The notes beneath the pieces are model-generated. The model did no database searches, was not told the DNA's origin, and saw only the letters and a program-made list of their open reading frames with translations. From an uncultured Verrucomicrobiota bacterium (GTDB lineage Bacteria > Verrucomicrobiota > Kiritimatiellia > Kiritimatiellales > Tichowtungiaceae): a DNA stretch of 33,494 nt. The DNA is taken from positions 1-33,494 of the forward strand of contig CAIKWE010000028.1 in the NCBI GenBank assembly GCA_903831085.1, in the 5' to 3' direction. A program made the translations under genes and the position numbers. Of the stretch, positions 1-10,255 are shown piece by piece. Position 1 is the stretch's first letter. Every line of letters starts with the position of its first letter.

Positions 1-2
1 GC

Positions 3-1832
3 CCGAACGGCGCGGGCAAAAGTACGATTTTCAGTCTGATCAGCGGCGAAATGTCGGCGGACAGCGGCGATATCACGATGCCGAAAAACGTCCGCCTCGG
101 TCATTTGCATCAGCAGCTTCATGCTCACGCGCAGGACGGCTCGCTCCTCGACTATGCCTGCAACGCCATTGCCGAGCTCAAGCCGATGGTGGTGGAAATC
201 CATCAGATCGAGCACGACCTGCTGACCGCCACCGGCGCGGAGCAGGAGCGGATGCTGCATCGACTCGGCGATCTGCAACACGAGTTTGAACATCTCGGCG
301 GCTACGACCTGAAATCGCGCGCCGAAGCCGCGCTGAGCGGACTCGGCTTCAAGGAGAGCGAATTTGCCAATCCGTTCCGCTCGTTCAGCGGCGGCTGGCA
401 GATGCGCGCCGAACTGGTGCGTACGCTGATCGCGCGGCCCGACATTCTGCTGCTCGACGAACCGTCCAACTATCTCGACCTGCCCGCCGTCGAATGGCTC
501 CAGCGCTTTCTGCGCGGCTTTGACGGAACCATGCTGCTCATCTCCCACGACCGCTATCTGCTCGAAACGCTCACCGACCGCACGCTCGAAATTTGCGGCG
601 GCACGGTCACCAAATATTCCGGCGGCTACACCTATTACATCAAAGAACGCGAACAGCGCCACATGCAGCAGGAAGCGGCCTACCGCAACTATGTGGAACA
701 GAAAGAGCACCTCGAAAGTTTCATCAGCCGCTTCCGCGCTCAGGCCACCAAAGCCGCGCAGGTGCAGAGCCGCATCAAGATGCTCGAAAAAATCGACGTG
801 GTGCGCGCGCCGGTTGCGCCGCCCAATCTTTCCAAACTCCGGATTCCGCCGCCGCCACACTGCGGCGCGCATATCATGTCGGCCAAAGATCTGAGCTTTT
901 CCTACGACGGACAGCGCTGGATTCTGCGCGACGTGAATCTCGAAATCGGCCACGGACAGAAAATCGCGCTGGTCGGCTATAACGGCATGGGTAAAACCAC
1001 GCTTCTGCGCCTGCTGGCCGGCGCGCTGACGCCGCAGACGGGAACGCGGCAGACAGGGCATAAGGTCGTCCTCGGTTATCAGTCGCAGGACTTCGCCGAA
1101 ACCATGCCGCCCGATCAGTCTTTGCTCACGATTGTCCGCAATGCCAAACCCTCAGTGCCCGAACGCGATGTGCGCGGACTGCTCGGCTCGTTCGGATTCA
1201 GCGGCGACGCCGTCAATAAACCTTCCAGCGTGCTCAGCGGCGGCGAAAAAATCCGCCTCGCCTTCGCCCGTATTTTCATCAACCCGCCGAACTTTCTGCT
1301 ACTCGACGAGCCGACCACCAACCTCGACATCCACGGACGCGAAGCGCTCGAAAAAGCGATCCGCGATTATAAAGGCACGGTTTGTTTCGTCAGCCACGAC
1401 GTCGCCTTCGTGCGCGGCGCGGCCGACCACATTATCTCCATCGGCTCCAACGGCGTGGTCAGTTATCCCGGCGGATACGACTACTATTTGGAAAAGACAT
1501 CGATAAACGCTGAACGCGAAACGATAAATAAGCAGCCATCCATTCAGAACTCATCGCTCATCGCTCAGAACTCTCCCAAAGCCTCAAGTCTGAATCCTCA
1601 GGCCGCGCGCAAAGCGCGCGCCCAGGATCGCGAAGCGCAAAAGGTGCTGCGCAAGATGGAAGCGGACATGGAAAAACTGCACGCCGAACAGCGTGTGATC
1701 TGCGATCAACTTTCCAGCGGCGACGCAACGCTTGACTATGCCGCGCTCAACATCCAGCTTTCTGCTGTCACGAAAAAGCTGAATGTTCTCGAAGCAAAGT
1801 GGCTCGCAGAGGCGGATCGGATTGGAGCCTGA
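3..1832 (+). CDS. ABC-F family ATP-binding protein, 5' end cut by window edge
   Basis: Soluble twin-ATPase of the ABC-F family, whose members act on the ribosome rather than in transport. The reading frame is open from base 3, and the first visible residues, PNGAGKST, are the first Walker A, so the true start lies upstream of the window. The first domain has the signature FSGGWQMR and Walker [13 protein letters not shown] charged inter-domain linker follows. The second domain has [17 protein letters not shown] and [11 protein letters not shown]. The C-terminal part is a charged helix, probably coiled coil. Between the second ATPase domain and that helix (about 1497-1590) is a polar low-complexity stretch encoded by a repeated DNA word. 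The subfamily (Uup, EttA, YheS or other) cannot be fixed. The next gene starts 5 bases after the stop. Confidence 0.93.
   Translation, partial: PNGAGKSTIFSLISGEMSADSGDITMPKNVRLGHLHQQLHAHAQDGSLLDYACNAIAELKPMVVEIHQIEHDLLTATGAEQERMLHRLGDLQHEFEHLGGYDLKSRAEAALSGLGFKESEFANPFRSFSGGWQMRAELVRTLIARPDILLLDEPSNYLDLPAVEWLQRFLRGFDGTMLLISHDRYLLETLTDRTLEICGGTVTKYSGGYTYYIKEREQRHMQQEAAYRNYVEQKEHLESFISRFRAQATKAAQVQSRIKMLEKIDVVRAPVAPPNLSKLRIPPPPHCGAHIMSAKDLSFSYDGQRWILRDVNLEIGHGQKIALVGYNGMGKTTLLRLLAGALTPQTGTRQTGHKVVLGYQSQDFAETMPPDQSLLTIVRNAKPSVPERDVRGLLGSFGFSGDAVNKPSSVLSGGEKIRLAFARIFINPPNFLLLDEPTTNLDIHGREALEKAIRDYKGTVCFVSHDVAFVRGAADHIISIGSNGVVSYPGGYDYYLEKTSINAERETINKQPSIQNSSLIAQNSPKASSLNPQAARKARAQDREAQKVLRKMEADMEKLHAEQRVICDQLSSGDATLDYAALNIQLSAVTKKLNVLEAKWLAEADRIGA
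1497..1590 (+). repeat. Degenerate word repeat inside the ABC-F coding region
   Basis: Short variants of the words 'cagaactc' and 'catcgctca' recur here. In frame they encode a Ser/Asn/Gln-rich linker ([12 protein letters not shown]). It resembles the word-built spacers found between genes elsewhere in the window. Confidence 0.5.
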
Positions 1833-1837
1833 ATAAA

Positions 1838-2668
1838 ATGGCTGAAATAGGAAAAACAAACCGGCTGGAGGTGCTGCGGGCAACGGACTGCGGTCTGATG
1901 CTCGACGGCGGGACGCTGGGCGAAATCCTGATGCCCAACCGCTATGTTTCCAACGATTGGAACCCCGGCGATGTCGTCGAGGTTTTTTTGATGCTCGATT
2001 CCGAAGACCGCCTGACCGCCACCACGCTCAAGCCGGCCGCGCAGGTCGGCGAGTTTGCCTATCTGCGCGTGGCTTCTGTCACGCGGATTGGAGCATTTCT
2101 TGACTGGGGACTGCCGAAAGATCTGTTTGTGCCGTTCCGGGAACAGAAGGCGGAAATGGTTGAGCGGCAATCGTACGTTGTGTACATTTATTTCGACGAA
2201 GCCAGCGGACGCATTGCCGCCTCGTCCAAGCTCGACAAATTTCTCGACCGCACACCGCCGACCTATAAAACCGGTCAACCGGTTCAACTGCTCATCTGCG
2301 AGAGAACCGATCTGGGATTTAAGGCCATCGTCAACGGACGGCACTGGGGCATTCTTTTCTATAACGAAGTTTTCCAACCCTTGGATCGCGGTCAGAAAAT
2401 TGACGGCTTTATCAGGCAGGTGCGATCCGACGGTAAGATTGACCTGTGCCTCCATAAGCCCGGCTTCGAAAAAGTCACCGATCTCACCGACGTCATCTTG
2501 AATCACATTAAAGCGCAGGGCGGCTTCATGCCCGTCACCGATAAAAGCCCGCCGGAAGAAATCTACCGCCTATTCGGTGTTAGCAAAAAAACCTACAAAC
2601 AAGCCATCGGCGCGCTCTACAAAAAATGCCTCATCACCTTCGAAAACAACGGCACGAAGCTGGTTTGA
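1838..2668 (+). CDS. CvfB-like S1-domain RNA-binding protein
   Basis: 276 residues. The protein matches the CvfB/YitL architecture: S1-like OB-fold modules followed by a C-terminal winged helix (about 230-275, FGVSKKTYKQAIGALYKK). Recognisable family segments include GEILMPNRYV near residue 35, the acidic stretch with LDSEDRLTATT, and GAFLDWGLPKDLFVPFREQ around residue 85. CvfB proteins bind RNA and affect virulence-factor expression in Gram-positive bacteria; the role here is unknown. The ATG at 1838 is chosen because homology begins there; an in-frame upstream ATG at 1799 lies inside the preceding gene. Two copies of the TTCCAA palindrome lie in the gene, one perfect (1948-1962) and one with a mismatch (2372-2386). 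Confidence 0.88.
   Translation: MAEIGKTNRLEVLRATDCGLMLDGGTLGEILMPNRYVSNDWNPGDVVEVFLMLDSEDRLTATTLKPAAQVGEFAYLRVASVTRIGAFLDWGLPKDLFVPFREQKAEMVERQSYVVYIYFDEASGRIAASSKLDKFLDRTPPTYKTGQPVQLLICERTDLGFKAIVNGRHWGILFYNEVFQPLDRGQKIDGFIRQVRSDGKIDLCLHKPGFEKVTDLTDVILNHIKAQGGFMPVTDKSPPEEIYRLFGVSKKTYKQAIGALYKKCLITFENNGTKLV
1948..1962. repeat. TTCCAA-N3-TTGGAA palindrome, perfect (spacer CGA)
   Basis: Inside the CvfB-like gene, read in frame as VSNDWN. Confidence 0.9.
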
Positions 2669-2692
2669 GTGCAGGCTTTAAGCCCTGGAAAA

Positions 2693-3853
2693 TCAGGGCG
2701 CGGCGAGAAACCGGATGCAGATAGGTTCAGGAACTTTGATTTCGCTGCCGGTGAATTCAAGCTGACCGGTTTCGCGGTTGATCCGGAACACAACGACGTT
2801 GTTACTCTCCAGATTGGCGGTGAGCAGATACGTTCCAGTCGGATCCACATTGAAATTGCGCGGAGTTTTTCCGCGAGTCGATTCGTGGCCGATGGCGGTG
2901 AGTTTTCCGCTGGCGGGATCGATGGAAAAGATAGCCAGACTATCGTGGCCGCGGTTGCCGACATAAAGGAAACGTCCGTCGGGCGTGGTCAGAATTTCAG
3001 AGGTGGTGCTTTCTCCGGTGAATCCGGCGGGCAGGGTGGAGATCGTTTGGATTTCTTTGAGAGCTCCCTTATCGGCGTTGTATTGGAAGGCGACCACTTT
3101 GTTGCTGAGCTCCAGATCGGCGTAGGCGAATTTCCCGGACGGATGAAAAGTAAAGTGGCGCGGACCGCCGCCCGGTTCACTGGCGATGAACGGCGGATTG
3201 TTTGGAGTCAGCGTGCCGACGGACGCATCGAACCGGTAGATCAGGATTTTATCCATGCCCAGGTCGGCCACGATGGCGAAGCGTCCGGCCGGATCGCAGT
3301 TGATAGAGTGAGTGAAAGCCGCGGTCTGCCGTTTAGGATGAATACTGGAGCCGGTGTGTTTTTGAGTGCAGGATGCCGGAGCGAGCGATCCATCCGGCCG
3401 GATTGGCAGTACCGAACAGCTACCGCCGAAGTAGTTGGCGACCAGGAGATTCTTTCCTGTCGGGTCGATCGACACATGACAGGGACCGAGGCCGCCGGAT
3501 GATTGGGCGTTGATTTTGACCAGTGTTCCATCGGGCTCCGAGATCCGGAACGCGTTGACGGCACCGGTTTTTATTCCGTCGAATTCCGTGTTCGCGCCGG
3601 TGGAGTAGATGTGCTGCCCGTCCGGATGAATGGCAATAAAACCGGCGCGCGGGGCGTGTCCAACGTGAACCGCTTTGCCTAGCTGTCCGGTCTGCATGTC
3701 CAACAGAGCCATGTAAATTCCGCCGCGCTCCTGCTCGACCGATGTCCCGAAATAAACCCGGTATGTTTTGGGCTCAAGGGTGGCGGCGGAGCTGACGCAT
3801 CCGACGGAGAGAACAGTGGAGAGAGCGGCGGCGCAAGGAAGAGTTGTTTTCAT
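2693..3853 (-). CDS. Secreted lactonase-family seven-bladed beta-propeller protein
   Basis: 386 residues. The N-terminus (MKTTLPCAAALSTVLSVGC) is a Sec signal peptide; the Cys after SVG could be lipidated, but -3 is Ser, so a plain signal peptidase I site is equally possible. The rest is the repeating propeller of the 6-phosphogluconolactonase/3-carboxymuconate cyclase family (Pfam lactonase, PF10282): YFGTS near the start, then repeated units such as HPDGQHIYSTG, DPTGKNLLVANYFGG, HPSGKFAYADLELSN, TPDGRFLYVGNRGHDS and DPTGTYLLTANLESN. Export argues against a role in the cytoplasmic pentose phosphate pathway, so the substrate is unknown. It converges on the CvfB-like gene with 24 bases between stops. 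Confidence 0.87.
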   Translation of the reverse strand: MKTTLPCAAALSTVLSVGCVSSAATLEPKTYRVYFGTSVEQERGGIYMALLDMQTGQLGKAVHVGHAPRAGFIAIHPDGQHIYSTGANTEFDGIKTGAVNAFRISEPDGTLVKINAQSSGGLGPCHVSIDPTGKNLLVANYFGGSCSVLPIRPDGSLAPASCTQKHTGSSIHPKRQTAAFTHSINCDPAGRFAIVADLGMDKILIYRFDASVGTLTPNNPPFIASEPGGGPRHFTFHPSGKFAYADLELSNKVVAFQYNADKGALKEIQTISTLPAGFTGESTTSEILTTPDGRFLYVGNRGHDSLAIFSIDPASGKLTAIGHESTRGKTPRNFNVDPTGTYLLTANLESNNVVVFRINRETGQLEFTGSEIKVPEPICIRFLAAP

Positions 3854-4233
3854 GCGGCAAACCTACCAAAGAAGACCTCAGTTGACCAGAGAGGTTGTTT
3901 CATCAAGCAGGCGGCTAACCTTTAGAAATAATACCAACGTTCGCATGACGTCCGGTCTTTATTACCGCGCCCACCGTGCGCGGCTACAGAAGATGTTCTG
4001 TGGGTGCGGCCGGTGGCCGCGCCTTTACCGGGAATAATTCGCGTTTATTGCCACTCTCTGCGTTCGCTGCTGTCGCGTTGCGACAGCCTCTGCCTTCGGC
4101 GGTGGCGTCTATTCGCGGTTTGTATGTTTTCCCCGTTGCAATCGGAAGACGGTTCCGCATAATCGGCCCACTTATGGACAAAAAACCATTCAACAAAATT
4201 AATACCGGCATCAATCTTGAGGAGTTTATCAAC
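3854..4233. other. 380-bp intergenic region between the lactonase and RNase PH genes
   Basis: No convincing gene. It contains two perfect hairpins, GCGGCC-GGT-GGCCGC (4006-4020) and CTGTCGC-GTT-GCGACAG (4070-4086), and a candidate sigma-70 promoter near its right end. A reading frame continues upstream from RNase PH through this region but shows no family similarity and is treated as non-coding. Confidence 0.6.
4136..4163 (+). promoter_or_regulatory. Candidate sigma-70 promoter for rph
   Basis: TTGCAA (4136-4141), 16-base spacer, CATAAT (4158-4163). It lies about 70 bases before the GTG start of rph. Confidence 0.35.
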
Positions 4234-4953
4234 GTGGCTGAACTGCGATACGACGGACGGAAACCGGATCAACTGCGCCCGGTGAAATTCACCCGCGACT
4301 TCACCATCAACGCCAAAGCGTCGGTACTGGTCGAAATGGGCAACACCAAAGTCATCTGCGCCGTCAGCGTGGACGAAAACGTGCCCGGCTGGATGCGTGC
4401 CCAGAATGTTGAAGGCGGCTGGGTGACTTCTGAATACTCCATGCTTCCGAGCGCCACGCCCGACCGCGCCAAGCGCGAAGCCACCGCCGGCAAGCTCGGC
4501 GGCCGCACGATGGAAATTCAGCGGCTGATCGGCCGCGCGCTCCGCTCGGTGATCGATCTCAAGAAGCTGGGCCGTCGCCAGCTTTACATTGACTGCGACG
4601 TGATTCAGGCCGACGGCGGAACGCGCACCGCTTCGATCACCGGCGCTTATGTCGCGTTGCGCATGGCGGTTGACCGTCTGCTTGCAGAAAAACTGATCAA
4701 GGAAGACCCGATCAAAGAAGCGATCGCCGCCATCAGCGTCGGCATCTGCAAAGGCGTTCCGCTGCTCGACCTCTGCTATTTCGAAGACTCCGCCGCCGAA
4801 GTGGATATGAATGTTGTCATGACCGCCTCCGGCAAGTTCGTCGAAGTGCAGGGCACCGCCGAAGCCGAGCCGTTTACCAAAGAGCAGATGGCTCAGATGA
4901 TGGATCTCGCCGAGAAGGGCATTTCTGAGCTTCTGGAAGTTCAGAAAGTCTAA
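4234..4953 (+). CDS. rph: Ribonuclease PH
   Basis: Phosphorolytic 3'-5' exoribonuclease that trims tRNA 3' ends; it normally forms a hexamer. Family signatures: [13 protein letters not shown] at the start, [14 protein letters not shown], then [19 protein letters not shown], and [18 protein letters not shown] near the C-terminus. The start is set at GTG 4234 because GAGGAG (4219-4224) sits nine bases upstream and the resulting 239 residues match the usual RNase PH length. An ATG at 4174 would add 20 residues with no family similarity and has no ribosome binding site. A terminator follows at 4976. Confidence 0.93.
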   Translation: MAELRYDGRKPDQLRPVKFTRDFTINAKASVLVEMGNTKVICAVSVDENVPGWMRAQNVEGGWVTSEYSMLPSATPDRAKREATAGKLGGRTMEIQRLIGRALRSVIDLKKLGRRQLYIDCDVIQADGGTRTASITGAYVALRMAVDRLLAEKLIKEDPIKEAIAAISVGICKGVPLLDLCYFEDSAAEVDMNVVMTASGKFVEVQGTAEAEPFTKEQMAQMMDLAEKGISELLEVQKV

Positions 4954-4984
4954 AGTCAAAGGTCTGAAGGTCGAAGGTCAGGGT
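4947..4984. repeat. Left inverted word repeat of the ParB-like island
   Basis: Variants of AAAGTC, AAAGGTC, GAAGGTC in tandem, starting in the last codons of rph. The inverse complement of nearly the same string is at 5687-5724. Confidence 0.6.
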
Positions 4985-5013
4985 CGGGAAACCGCTCTGG
5001 CCTTTTTCTTTTT
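4976..5013 (+). terminator. Intrinsic terminator after rph
   Basis: Outer stem GGTCAG/CTGGCC and inner stem CGG-GAAA-CCG, followed by TTTTTCTTTTT. The 5' arm is made from the last copy of a repeated 'AAGGTC' word. Confidence 0.7.
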
Positions 5014-5057
5014 CCAATGTTTTGAAAAATTCAGATCAAAAATTCCAAACATTGGAA
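5012..5057. repeat. Pair of TTCCAA palindromes, left side of the ParB-like island
   Basis: Copy 5012-5026 (spacer TGT, one mismatch, TTTGAA) and perfect copy 5043-5057 (spacer ACA), starting 31 bases apart. The same paired arrangement recurs at 5632-5677. Confidence 0.85.
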
Positions 5058-5105
5058 AAACATCAGTCGCCAATTACTAAATAATAGGACTGACACCGGT
5101 TCCGG

Positions 5106-5543
5106 CTATAAGGCGTCGCGAGCAATGGCTGGTTTTTCTCTCCAGTTGCTTTCAAAAAACGGGATCATCTCTTTTGGGACGATCCTCACCTTCACTTCTG
5201 TGAGTCCGAGTTTTTCGTGTTTCGCCAAACGATGAACACCGTCGATGATCGCGAACCGATCAACGGTAAACATCATGTCGATTGGAAACGAGATGTCGCA
5301 CGTCTCGATCTTGTCGTCATGTTGCGGGAAGCGACCTGGATTGTGAAGTACTTCGCTCGGACACAAGTCGAAGTGTTTGCCTTTGGCGGAGCCCCAAATC
5401 GGTACGTCGAAATGCCAGCGGAGTTCGGATATGTCCCGTACTTCCGTCGGCACGTCAAGCGCCCACAAACGCTCCGGACACCAGTCAAACGGGAAGTACC
5501 AATCCCGCATCTCCGGTGGCAGTAGTTTCATCTTCATATTCAT
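5106..5543 (-). CDS. Small protein with ParB/sulfiredoxin-like domain
   Basis: 145 residues, cytoplasmic by composition. The core IIDGVHRLAKHEKLG (about 99-113) followed by VKVRIVP matches the ParB-N/sulfiredoxin-like fold, in which a DG-HR segment binds nucleotide. Before it is a Trp- and Pro-rich region with FPFDW, LDVP and LRWHFDVPIW. It is much too short to be a partition ParB and has no DNA-binding HTH. Function unknown. The ATG at 5543 is followed by two more in-frame ATGs within five codons, and none has a clear ribosome binding site. The gene sits alone between rph and icd and is framed by palindrome pairs and inverted word repeats, which makes it a candidate inserted unit. Confidence 0.75.
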   Translation of the reverse strand: MNMKMKLLPPEMRDWYFPFDWCPERLWALDVPTEVRDISELRWHFDVPIWGSAKGKHFDLCPSEVLHNPGRFPQHDDKIETCDISFPIDMMFTVDRFAIIDGVHRLAKHEKLGLTEVKVRIVPKEMIPFFESNWREKPAIARDAL

Positions 5544-5631
5544 AAGCGGAACGTTTAATGAGCGTCAGTTCGTTTTTTTAAACCTGCGGAAGGCTAACGG
5601 ATATCCTGTGGTGCGGCAACATCGGCGATGT

Positions 5632-5677
5632 TTCCAAGCATTTGAAAAACTGCTGGTAAAGGTTCCAAACTTTGGAA
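5632..5677. repeat. Pair of TTCCAA palindromes, right side of the ParB-like island
   Basis: Copy 5632-5646 (spacer GCA, one mismatch, TTTGAA) and perfect copy 5663-5677 (spacer ACT, extended to GGTTCC/GGAACC), again 31 bases start to start. Confidence 0.85.
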
Positions 5678-5686
5678 CCCCAGAAT

Positions 5687-7991
<2,305 letters not shown>

Positions 7992-8085
7992 TTAATTCAG
8001 TCCGAAGTGTGTATTTAAAAGTCGGGATGGTGTCAATGACGGTTCGAATTGCGCCTTTGTTCCTGCCCGTATCCATACCTGTTTT

Positions 8086-8100
8086 TTCCAACCCTTGGAA
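8086..8100. repeat. TTCCAA-N3-TTGGAA palindrome, perfect (spacer CCC)
   Basis: Intergenic, extended to TTTCCAA/TTGGAAA. It ends two bases before the -35 candidate of tig, where an operator could sit. Confidence 0.9.
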
Positions 8101-8102
8101 AT

Positions 8103-8130
8103 TGACCTCGCCGGAGGGGTGCCGTAAGCT
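8103..8130 (+). promoter_or_regulatory. Candidate promoter for tig
   Basis: TTGACC (8103-8108), 16-base spacer, TAAGCT (8125-8130). Strong -35, weak -10. Confidence 0.35.
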
Positions 8131-8167
8131 GTGCCGCTTTTAAATTTCCAATAAAAGGAGAATTTTG

Positions 8168-9463
8168 ATGAAGGTTTCTGTAAAAAACACCGGAACGTGC
8201 CGCCAGACGCTGAAAATTGAGGTGCCGGCGGATGCCGTAGCCGCCGAGCGTGCCGAACTGCTGAACTATTACGCCAAGGGCGTTTCTCTGCCGGGTTTCC
8301 GTAAAGGACACGCGCCTAAAGCGCTGGTGGAAAAGAAGTTCGCCAAGGATATGGCCGCCGACCTGAAGGATCGCGTTGTGCCGAAGTTTTACCACGAAGC
8401 GATCGAACAGGAAAAAGTCAAAGTGGTCGCGGTGGTTGAAGTCAGCGAGCCGGAAGTGGTCGAAGGCAAGCCGCTTAAGTTTGAAGTGACGGTCGATGTT
8501 GTGCCGGAATTCAAGCTTCCGAAATACGAAGGCATTACCATCAAGGCCGAAAAGACCGACGTTTCCGAAAAGCAGATCAACGAAACGGTCGAAAGCATTC
8601 TACGCCAGCACGCGACCTATGAGGATATCACCGGCCGCGCCGCCAAAGAAAAAGATATGGTGCAGGTTTCCTACGAATCGACCATCGGCGGCCAGCCGCT
8701 GGAAGAAAAGGTTCCGAAGGCCCGCGGCCTCGGACACGGCAACGGCTACTGGATCACCTGTGACGAAGAGTCGTTCCTTCCCAGTATGGGCAAGGCGCTG
8801 GTCGGCTCGAAGATCGGCGACAAGAAGGACGTCACCGTTAAATTCCCAGAAGGCTTTATCGTCAAGGAACTGGCCGGCATGAAGGCCGAGTTCAAGGTGG
8901 AAGTCACCGGTATGCGCGAAACGAAACTGCCGGAGCTAAATGCGGAGTTTTTGAAACAGCTGCACATTGAATCGGAAGCGGAACTGCGCAAGAACATCCG
9001 CGAGCACCTCGAAGCGAACGCGAAGAATAAGGAAAAAGGCCGTCAGCAGGATGCGATCTGCGACTTTCTGCTTGAGAAAGCCAAGCTCGACGTGCCGGAA
9101 AGCGCCGTGAAGGAGCAGGCCCGCCAGGTGATGTACGATATGGCCCGCCAGCGCATGATGAGCGGCATGACTCAGGAGCAGATCAAGGCTCAGACCGAAG
9201 ACATGATGAAAGAGGCTCAGGTGAAGGGCGAAGAGCAGGTGAAACTGCGCTACATCATTATGGCCATCGCCGATGAGGAAAAGGTCGCGGTCACCGATCA
9301 GGAAATTTCCGACGAAATTGTCCGCATGGCTGTTCAGCAGCGTCGCGACGCCGCCGAATACCGCAAAGAACTTGAAAAGGGCGGCCATCTGGAATCGGTC
9401 GGCGATCAGATTCGTTTCGGGAAAACCATTGAATTCCTGCTCGAAAAAGCAAAAATTAAATAG
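8168..9463 (+). CDS. tig: Trigger factor
   Basis: Ribosome-associated chaperone with peptidyl-prolyl isomerase activity that meets nascent chains at the tunnel exit. 431 residues in the standard order: N-terminal ribosome-binding domain with the signature GFRKGH (43-48), FKBP-like domain (about 150-240, starting KEKDMVQVSYES), and a long helical C-terminal domain rich in Glu, Lys and Met. The ATG at 8168 is preceded by AAGGAG (8155-8160) at good spacing; a TTG one codon upstream is not needed. It is followed by clpP and clpX in the same direction, the common tig-clpP-clpX order linking folding and proteolysis. Confidence 0.97.
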   Translation: MKVSVKNTGTCRQTLKIEVPADAVAAERAELLNYYAKGVSLPGFRKGHAPKALVEKKFAKDMAADLKDRVVPKFYHEAIEQEKVKVVAVVEVSEPEVVEGKPLKFEVTVDVVPEFKLPKYEGITIKAEKTDVSEKQINETVESILRQHATYEDITGRAAKEKDMVQVSYESTIGGQPLEEKVPKARGLGHGNGYWITCDEESFLPSMGKALVGSKIGDKKDVTVKFPEGFIVKELAGMKAEFKVEVTGMRETKLPELNAEFLKQLHIESEAELRKNIREHLEANAKNKEKGRQQDAICDFLLEKAKLDVPESAVKEQARQVMYDMARQRMMSGMTQEQIKAQTEDMMKEAQVKGEEQVKLRYIIMAIADEEKVAVTDQEISDEIVRMAVQQRRDAAEYRKELEKGGHLESVGDQIRFGKTIEFLLEKAKIK

Positions 9464-9543
9464 GTATTGGATATTTGATATTTGTTGTTTGTGGAGATGA
9501 GGACTGCTGGTTTCCCCAATAACGAATAACCAATAGCAAATAA
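9462..9543. repeat. Inverted word-repeat spacer between tig and clpP
   Basis: The left half repeats variants of 'tattggatatttg'. The right half, starting near 9516, repeats 'aataacgaataacc', the inverse complement of the same word family. It can fold into a long imperfect stem. Confidence 0.65.
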
Positions 9544-9544
9544 C

Positions 9545-9559
9545 GGGGCCGTCGGCCCC
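9545..9559 (+). promoter_or_regulatory. Hairpin in the clpP leader
   Basis: GGGGCC-GTC-GGCCCC, a perfect 6-bp GC stem with no T tract, 17 bases before the clpP start. It may be an RNA stability or processing element. Confidence 0.5.
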
Positions 9560-9576
9560 TGAACGAAAGGGCGAAT

Positions 9577-10158
9577 ATGCTTATTCCGATGGTGATCGAA
9601 CAGACGTGCCGCGGCGAACGCGCGTATGACATTTACTCACGTCTGCTGAAAGAGCGGATCATTTTTCTCGGCACCGAAATCAACGATGACGTGAGCAATC
9701 TCATCATCGCGCAGCTGCTGTTCCTGCAGAGCGAAGATGCCGAGAAGGATATCAGCATCTACATCAACTCGCCCGGCGGTATGGTCACGTCCGGCATGGC
9801 GATCTACGACACGATGCAGTTCCTGAAGTGCCCGATCACCACCTACTGCGTCGGTCAGGCCGCCAGCATGGGCGCGGTTCTGCTGGCCGCGGGCACCAAA
9901 GGCAAACGCTTCGCGCTGCCGAATGCCCGCATCATGATCCACCAGCCGCTCGGCGGCTCGCAGGGTCAGGCCACGGATATTGAAATCCAGACCAAAGAAA
10001 TTCTCCGCATGAAGAAGCGGCTGAACGAAATTCTGGCGGATCATACCGGCAAGCCGATCAAGACGATCGAAAAAGACACCGACCGCGACTTTTTCATGTC
10101 CGCCGAAGAAGCCGTCAAATACGGCCTCGTCGACGAAGTGGTCACCAAAAAACAATAG
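9577..10158 (+). CDS. clpP: ATP-dependent Clp protease proteolytic subunit
   Basis: 193 residues, full length. It is the serine peptidase that forms a barrel of two heptamers and is fed by ClpX or other AAA+ unfoldases. The catalytic triad is visible: Ser97 in GQAASMGA, His122 in MIHQPLGG and Asp171 in DRDFF. The N-terminal region ([20 protein letters not shown]) and the YINSPGG handle segment are typical. A weak AAGGG lies upstream of the ATG. clpX follows after a repeat-filled spacer of about 100 bases. Confidence 0.97.
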   Translation: MLIPMVIEQTCRGERAYDIYSRLLKERIIFLGTEINDDVSNLIIAQLLFLQSEDAEKDISIYINSPGGMVTSGMAIYDTMQFLKCPITTYCVGQAASMGAVLLAAGTKGKRFALPNARIMIHQPLGGSQGQATDIEIQTKEILRMKKRLNEILADHTGKPIKTIEKDTDRDFFMSAEEAVKYGLVDEVVTKKQ

Positions 10159-10255
10159 TTTTTTGGAGTTCACGGTTCGGAGTTCTCAGTTCACGGTTGG
10201 TGAGCTTTTAACTCCAAACTCTGAACTCTAAACCCTGAACCCCGAACTCTGAACT
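10159..10255. repeat. Inverted word-repeat spacer between clpP and clpX
   Basis: The left half carries 'ggagttc', 'acggttc', 'cagttc' variants. The right half carries 'aactctgaactc', 'aaccctgaacc' variants, the inverse complement. The array runs to the base before the clpX start codon. Confidence 0.7.

Noticed and set aside
3976-4233. An 86-residue N-terminal extension of RNase PH
   Set aside because: Crosses hairpins, has no similarity to the family, and a GTG with a good ribosome binding site gives the normal length.
4045-4959. A 304-codon minus-strand open frame opposite rph
   Set aside because: Antisense shadow of RNase PH with no recognisable domain.
5106-5543. A true partition ParB
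   Set aside because: Only the nucleotide-binding-like core is present; no HTH or dimerisation domain, and a full parB is at 11914.
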